Source of the DNA: Bacteroidales bacterium
GTDB taxonomy: Bacteria > Bacteroidota > Bacteroidia > Bacteroidales > UBA1402
Reading direction: 5' to 3'
Length of the DNA: 64,000 bases
Assembly (NCBI GenBank): GCA_021373135.1
Contig: JAJFTH010000003.1
Coordinates: 186,001 to 250,000 of the forward strand
This document shows, in pieces, positions 62,802-64,000 of the stretch. The notes beneath the pieces are model-generated. The model saw only the letters and a program-made list of their open reading frames with translations, had not been told where the DNA came from and searched no databases. How positions within the stretch are numbered: the first letter of the stretch is position 1; each line of letters starts with the position of its first letter. The translations under genes were made by a program, and so were the position numbers.

Positions 62802-63968
62802 ATTCTTCACTCCTACTTTCAGACTCATGTCTTTAAAGAGATTGTAATAGCCGCTCAAGTCAAATTCATTGTCGGTCCAGAATAAAACTCCCGGCTTTTC
62901 AGCGAAGTACTTGTGATTCCTGTTGTAGTAATTGTATTGGTAATGGCTGCCGATATAAAATTTCTGGCTGAAAAAATAAGAGGAAGAAATCTTGGCTCCG
63001 AAATCGAAGATTTTTTCATTCGCAAGACAATACCTATCATCAATTTTGATGCTGTCAATAGATCTGTAGTTGATAAAAGGACTCAGTTTGATACCGAATT
63101 TGTTTGAATCCGATTTAAATAATTGTATTGGAAGAGAAAAGAGATATCCGGACATGTTCTTGGAAAGATACATGCCGGCATTGAAATTGACGGATTTCCT
63201 GATTCCGGTGGAAATCAGAAAACCTACGGACAAATCATTGAATAGGTCCAAACCTAAAGAAAACGAACCGATAAACTTGATGCTCTTATTATAATTATCA
63301 GGATTGAGGATAAATCCGGGTTGGCGGCCAGTGAAATAATATCGGGGTGTTATGGGGCGGATGACTGTCTCATCGAGACTGTCAGGTATTCGGTTCAAAA
63401 AATGGTATGCATGGTTTCTTTCGGCAATATACATGGAATCATTGATATCTGCATGGCGGTAACCTCTGAACAATTCGGAATATTTCTTCTCGGAAAAAGT
63501 GTAGAATTTTCTGTAAGACATCGTGGCGGTGTCCGTTTGTCCCAGTTGTTCGTAAGCATAACCTTCCAGAAAAGGGCTGTCGGAATAAAGATCGATATCC
63601 GGATAAAGATGCCGCATGGTGGAAATATTTTTTAATGCCAGGGTAAAATTTTTGTCCTGAATGGCTTTATTGGCATCGGCATATAATCCGGCAAGTCTAA
63701 AATCAGAGTTCTTCAGCAAAATATTTTTTTCCAATCTTTCCTCAAAAGGATATTTGTATTCCAAATCCTGCAATTCTTTTTGAAAATTCCCGATATTGGT
63801 GGAATCAATCAATTGATTGTTGTAGTTGCGAAGAGTGACGGCCTCAGATTTTAAAACATACTCATATTGCCTTTTGGGTGTATTGTATATGATATTTTCG
63901 GGCTTGAACCCGACACAACCGGATGTAAGGAATATGATACAGAAATATATACAGCTTTTCAAGTACAT
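62724..63968 (-). CDS. Lipoprotein with helical N-domain and outer-membrane-barrel-like C-domain
   Basis: 414 residues. The lipoprotein signal ends at Cys18 (FLTSGC). A helical, TPR-like part (about 60-200) includes SPFLEGYAYEQLGQTDTATM. The second half (about 220-414) has many alternating aromatic strands (YFSQKFYIGSHYQYNYYNRN-type) resembling a small beta-barrel or beta-sandwich. Family not recognised. It is convergent with the broken lipoprotein and starts near the right window edge. Confidence 0.7.
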   Translation of the reverse strand: MYLKSCIYFCIIFLTSGCVGFKPENIIYNTPKRQYEYVLKSEAVTLRNYNNQLIDSTNIGNFQKELQDLEYKYPFEERLEKNILLKNSDFRLAGLYADANKAIQDKNFTLALKNISTMRHLYPDIDLYSDSPFLEGYAYEQLGQTDTATMSYRKFYTFSEKKYSELFRGYRHADINDSMYIAERNHAYHFLNRIPDSLDETVIRPITPRYYFTGRQPGFILNPDNYNKSIKFIGSFSLGLDLFNDLSVGFLISTGIRKSVNFNAGMYLSKNMSGYLFSLPIQLFKSDSNKFGIKLSPFINYRSIDSIKIDDRYCLANEKIFDFGAKISSSYFFSQKFYIGSHYQYNYYNRNHKYFAEKPGVLFWTDNEFDLSGYYNLFKDMSLKVGVKNSDIVAGIYLNGLEISYNITSPGFVI

Positions 63969-64000
63969 AGATTTATTTTAACGGCAAGTAAAAATACATG

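Overview
The window is a chromosomal segment of a Bacteroidota bacterium, most likely a Bacteroidales member. The evidence is a SusC/SusD pair with its FecR/ECF-sigma regulators, the DUF4295-L33-L28 ribosomal cluster, TonB-dependent receptors with carboxypeptidase-regulatory-like domains, diaminopimelate dehydrogenase, NspC, an archaeal/eukaryal-type ProS, and repeated TAnnTTTG promoter boxes typical of this phylum. Genus cannot be fixed from sequence reading alone.

Layout. 1-5,926: the start of a TonB-dependent receptor, the ribosomal genes, a hipBA pair with a clear operator array, NfeD, a short HPPK-like protein and an exported unknown. 6,159-13,746: an ECF sigma, FecR anti-sigma, SusC, SusD locus decorated with two copies of a palindromic repeat. 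13,882-22,526: an eight-gene minus-strand operon that mixes an RsbU/RsbW/RsbV-type partner-switching module with ABC importer parts (an NMT1-like binding protein, a duplicated binding protein, permease, ATPase) and a STAS protein fused to an unrecognised 290-residue domain. This is my main candidate for an undescribed system. 22,671-27,300: hisGDCB, preceded by a 16-codon His-containing leader peptide and a terminator, i.e. a his attenuator. 27,426-34,678: a frameshifted acyl-CoA synthetase, YjbR, Ddh, a second sigma/zinc anti-sigma/exported protein locus, FluC and TsaD. 34,796-47,690: a giant TamB-like protein, ProS, an SBF transporter, a PlsC-like acyltransferase, SodB, UvrD/PcrA and NspC. 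47,854-48,174: three tRNAs. 48,359-56,462: RsgA, RhuM, a decayed TcmP-DUF5131 pair, an AAA/DUF4143 ATPase, a CBM9-like protein, an AXE1 esterase and a RluA-type pseudouridine synthase. 56,539-63,968: Tex, PaaK, tRNA-Lys, a hicAB cassette flanked by inverted repeats, a cupin, a broken lipoprotein gene and a lipoprotein/beta-barrel gene.

How it fits together. Housekeeping genes make up most of the window. The accessory layer is made of signalling loci (two ECF sigma/anti-sigma sets and one partner-switch/ABC operon), two toxin-antitoxin pairs (one HipA lacks its catalytic residues), gene remnants, and at least two families of short intergenic repeats. One of those families forms hairpins whose stem keeps a tandem GA/GA mismatch, always in the transcribed strand of its host operon.
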